Shown: piece by piece, positions 63,176 to 64,000 of the stretch
Numbering within the stretch: position 1 is the first letter of the stretch
How the letters are laid out: each line of letters starts with the position of its first letter
NCBI GenBank assembly: GCA_022706085.1
Contig: JAKJDF010000004.1
Location: 62,001-126,000 of the forward strand
DNA length: 64,000 bases
Origin: Candidatus Latescibacterota bacterium
GTDB lineage: Bacteria; Latescibacterota; MWCZ01
Direction: 5' to 3'
Notes under the pieces: generated by a model
Seen by the model: only the letters and a program-made list of their open reading frames with translations
Database searches by the model: none
Told to the model about the DNA's origin: nothing
Made by a program: the position numbers and the translations under genes

Positions 63176-64000
63176 ATGCCGACGATGGTGATTGACGGTC
63201 GGGAGGTGACAGCCCCGCCAGGAGCCAATCTCATAGAAGCTGCAAAGCTGGCCGGAATTGAGATCCCGCATTTCTGTTATCACCCGGCCCTGAAGGTAGT
63301 CGCGAGTTGCCGAATGTGCTTCGTGGAAGTGACGCAGGAGGTGCGTGGGAAACCGACAACTCGCCTCACAACGGCATGCAATACACCTGCCGCAGACGGG
63401 ATGGTCGTCCGCACTGATACACAACCTGTGAAAAAGGCACAAAACGACATTCTGGAGTTCCTGTTGATCAACCACCCGGTGGATTGTCCGGTGTGCGACG
63501 AGGCGGGTGAATGCAAACTGCAGGATTATGCATTTGCCTATGGAACATCCTCCAGCAGGTTTGCGGAGCACAGGCGCTTCCGCCATGCAAAAAAACTGGG
63601 TTCAGGTATCCGGCTCTATACGAATCGGTGCATTCTTTGCGACAGGTGCGTTCGTTTCCTGAGGGATTTCGTCGGAACAGGCGAGCTTTCGGTAACCGAC
63701 ATGGGAAACGGGAACGAGATCTCTGTGTTTCCCGGGCGGCCGATCGACAACGTTCTAGCGGGGAATCTGCCGGAGATCTGCCCCGTGGGCGCGCTCATTG
63801 CCGAAGATTTCCTGTTCAAGGCCCGCGTGTGGAACCTCCGGCCAGTTGATTCTGTCTGCCCCGGCTGTTCCCGCGGGTGCGCTACGTTTCTGGACGTGAA
63901 GGACAACGAAGTTCAACGAACCCGGGCACGCGAGAACCAGGCGATAAACGGGTACTTCATCTGCGACGACGGACGCTACCTGTACCACGTGATCCGCCAT
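63176..64000 (+). CDS. nuoG: NADH-quinone oxidoreductase subunit G (NuoG), partial
   Basis: 275 residues visible; the gene continues past 64000. N-terminal 2Fe-2S ferredoxin domain ligands: C34, C45, C48 and C68. NuoG-specific H100-x3-C104-x2-C107-x5-C113 in HPVDCPVCDEAGEC. 4Fe-4S ligands C152-x2-C155-x2-C158 (RCILCDRCVRF) and C202 (EICPVGAL). A molybdopterin-oxidoreductase-type 4Fe-4S motif follows: C228, C231, C235 (VCPGCSRGC). It passes electrons from NuoF to the quinone arm of complex I. ATG at 63176; it lies 87 bp after nuoF. The length and cluster order fit complex I rather than a short hydrogenase subunit, though a hydrogenase gamma subunit cannot be excluded from this fragment. Confidence 0.93.
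   Translation, partial: MPTMVIDGREVTAPPGANLIEAAKLAGIEIPHFCYHPALKVVASCRMCFVEVTQEVRGKPTTRLTTACNTPAADGMVVRTDTQPVKKAQNDILEFLLINHPVDCPVCDEAGECKLQDYAFAYGTSSSRFAEHRRFRHAKKLGSGIRLYTNRCILCDRCVRFLRDFVGTGELSVTDMGNGNEISVFPGRPIDNVLAGNLPEICPVGALIAEDFLFKARVWNLRPVDSVCPGCSRGCATFLDVKDNEVQRTRARENQAINGYFICDDGRYLYHVIRH

Overview
The window is a gene-dense, GC-rich stretch of bacterial chromosome. It has no insertion sequence, prophage, CRISPR array or rRNA operon. The cell is a diderm: it encodes a TonB-dependent receptor, two PorV/OMP-like barrels, a BamD-like lipoprotein and a periplasmic multiheme cytochrome. It is probably a member of the FCB superphylum or a neighbouring uncultured phylum (Latescibacterota-, Hydrogenedentota- or Sumerlaeota-like). 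This is an inference from three things: a PorV-type protein, a FlgD/type-A-like C-terminal sorting domain, and the many Gfo/Idh/MocA oxidoreductases, sugar-isomerase TIM barrels, DUF4838-type and DUF6785-type proteins. No rRNA gene is present to settle it.

Layout. 1-5620: a partial UDP-GlcNAc 2-epimerase (minus), then a flippase, a DUF4838 protein overlapping it by 4 nt, a Gfo/Idh/MocA oxidoreductase and an orphan HMA metal-binding protein. 5694-7806: groES-groEL on the minus strand with a textbook promoter, a perfect CIRCE operator and a terminator. 8283-15252: a three-gene outer-membrane unit (TonB receptor, secreted protein with FlgD-like C-terminus, PorV-like protein) closed by a hairpin. 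15418-18571: a multiheme cytochrome/HEAT/TPR fusion. 18593-21087 (minus): MBL-fold hydrolase, sialidase-like protein and a cysteine-less thioredoxin-like protein. 21219-24702: a MacAB-type exporter preceded by a perfect 20-bp palindrome. 24838-28573: UroD-like protein, methyltransferase, putative glycoside hydrolase.

28596-32077 (minus) is the conserved ffh-rpsP-rimM-trmD-rplS translation cluster, with two small inverted repeats in the rplS leader. 32200-32362 is a tRNA-Asp transcription unit complete with promoter and terminator. 32789-41530 holds housekeeping and lipid/cell-wall genes: VOC protein, M24 peptidase, prenyl synthase, Gfo/Idh/MocA, lipid kinase, DoxX, M23 peptidase, cysS and DedA. 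42318-50255 is a long plus-strand run: DinB, two nitrilase-superfamily enzymes, phosphohexomutase, two TIM-barrel isomerases, GNAT, a second UroD-like protein and rsmE. It is interrupted by a minus-strand tRNA-Gly unit.

50282-52072 is a vWA lipoprotein with a CsgG/FlgO-like C-terminus. 52189-55160 is an oxidoreductase-isomerase-oxidoreductase unit. 55293-59450 holds a lipoprotein/OMP pair, bamD and nadD. 59469-61442 is a large DUF6785-type membrane protein (minus). 61736-64000 holds nuoF and the start of nuoG, which runs off the window.

The accessory genes point to a heterotroph that breaks down and oxidises unusual sugars (glycosidases, sialidase, sugar dehydrogenases and isomerases). It secretes or imports through FCB-style outer-membrane machinery and respires through complex I and c-type cytochromes. 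The most unusual items are the outer-membrane triad, the cytochrome/HEAT/TPR fusion, the vWA-CsgG/FlgO-like fusion, the divergent NuoF without NuoE, the shared CxCxxC motif of two putative glycosidases, and the palindromes upstream of rplS and the macAB-like operon.
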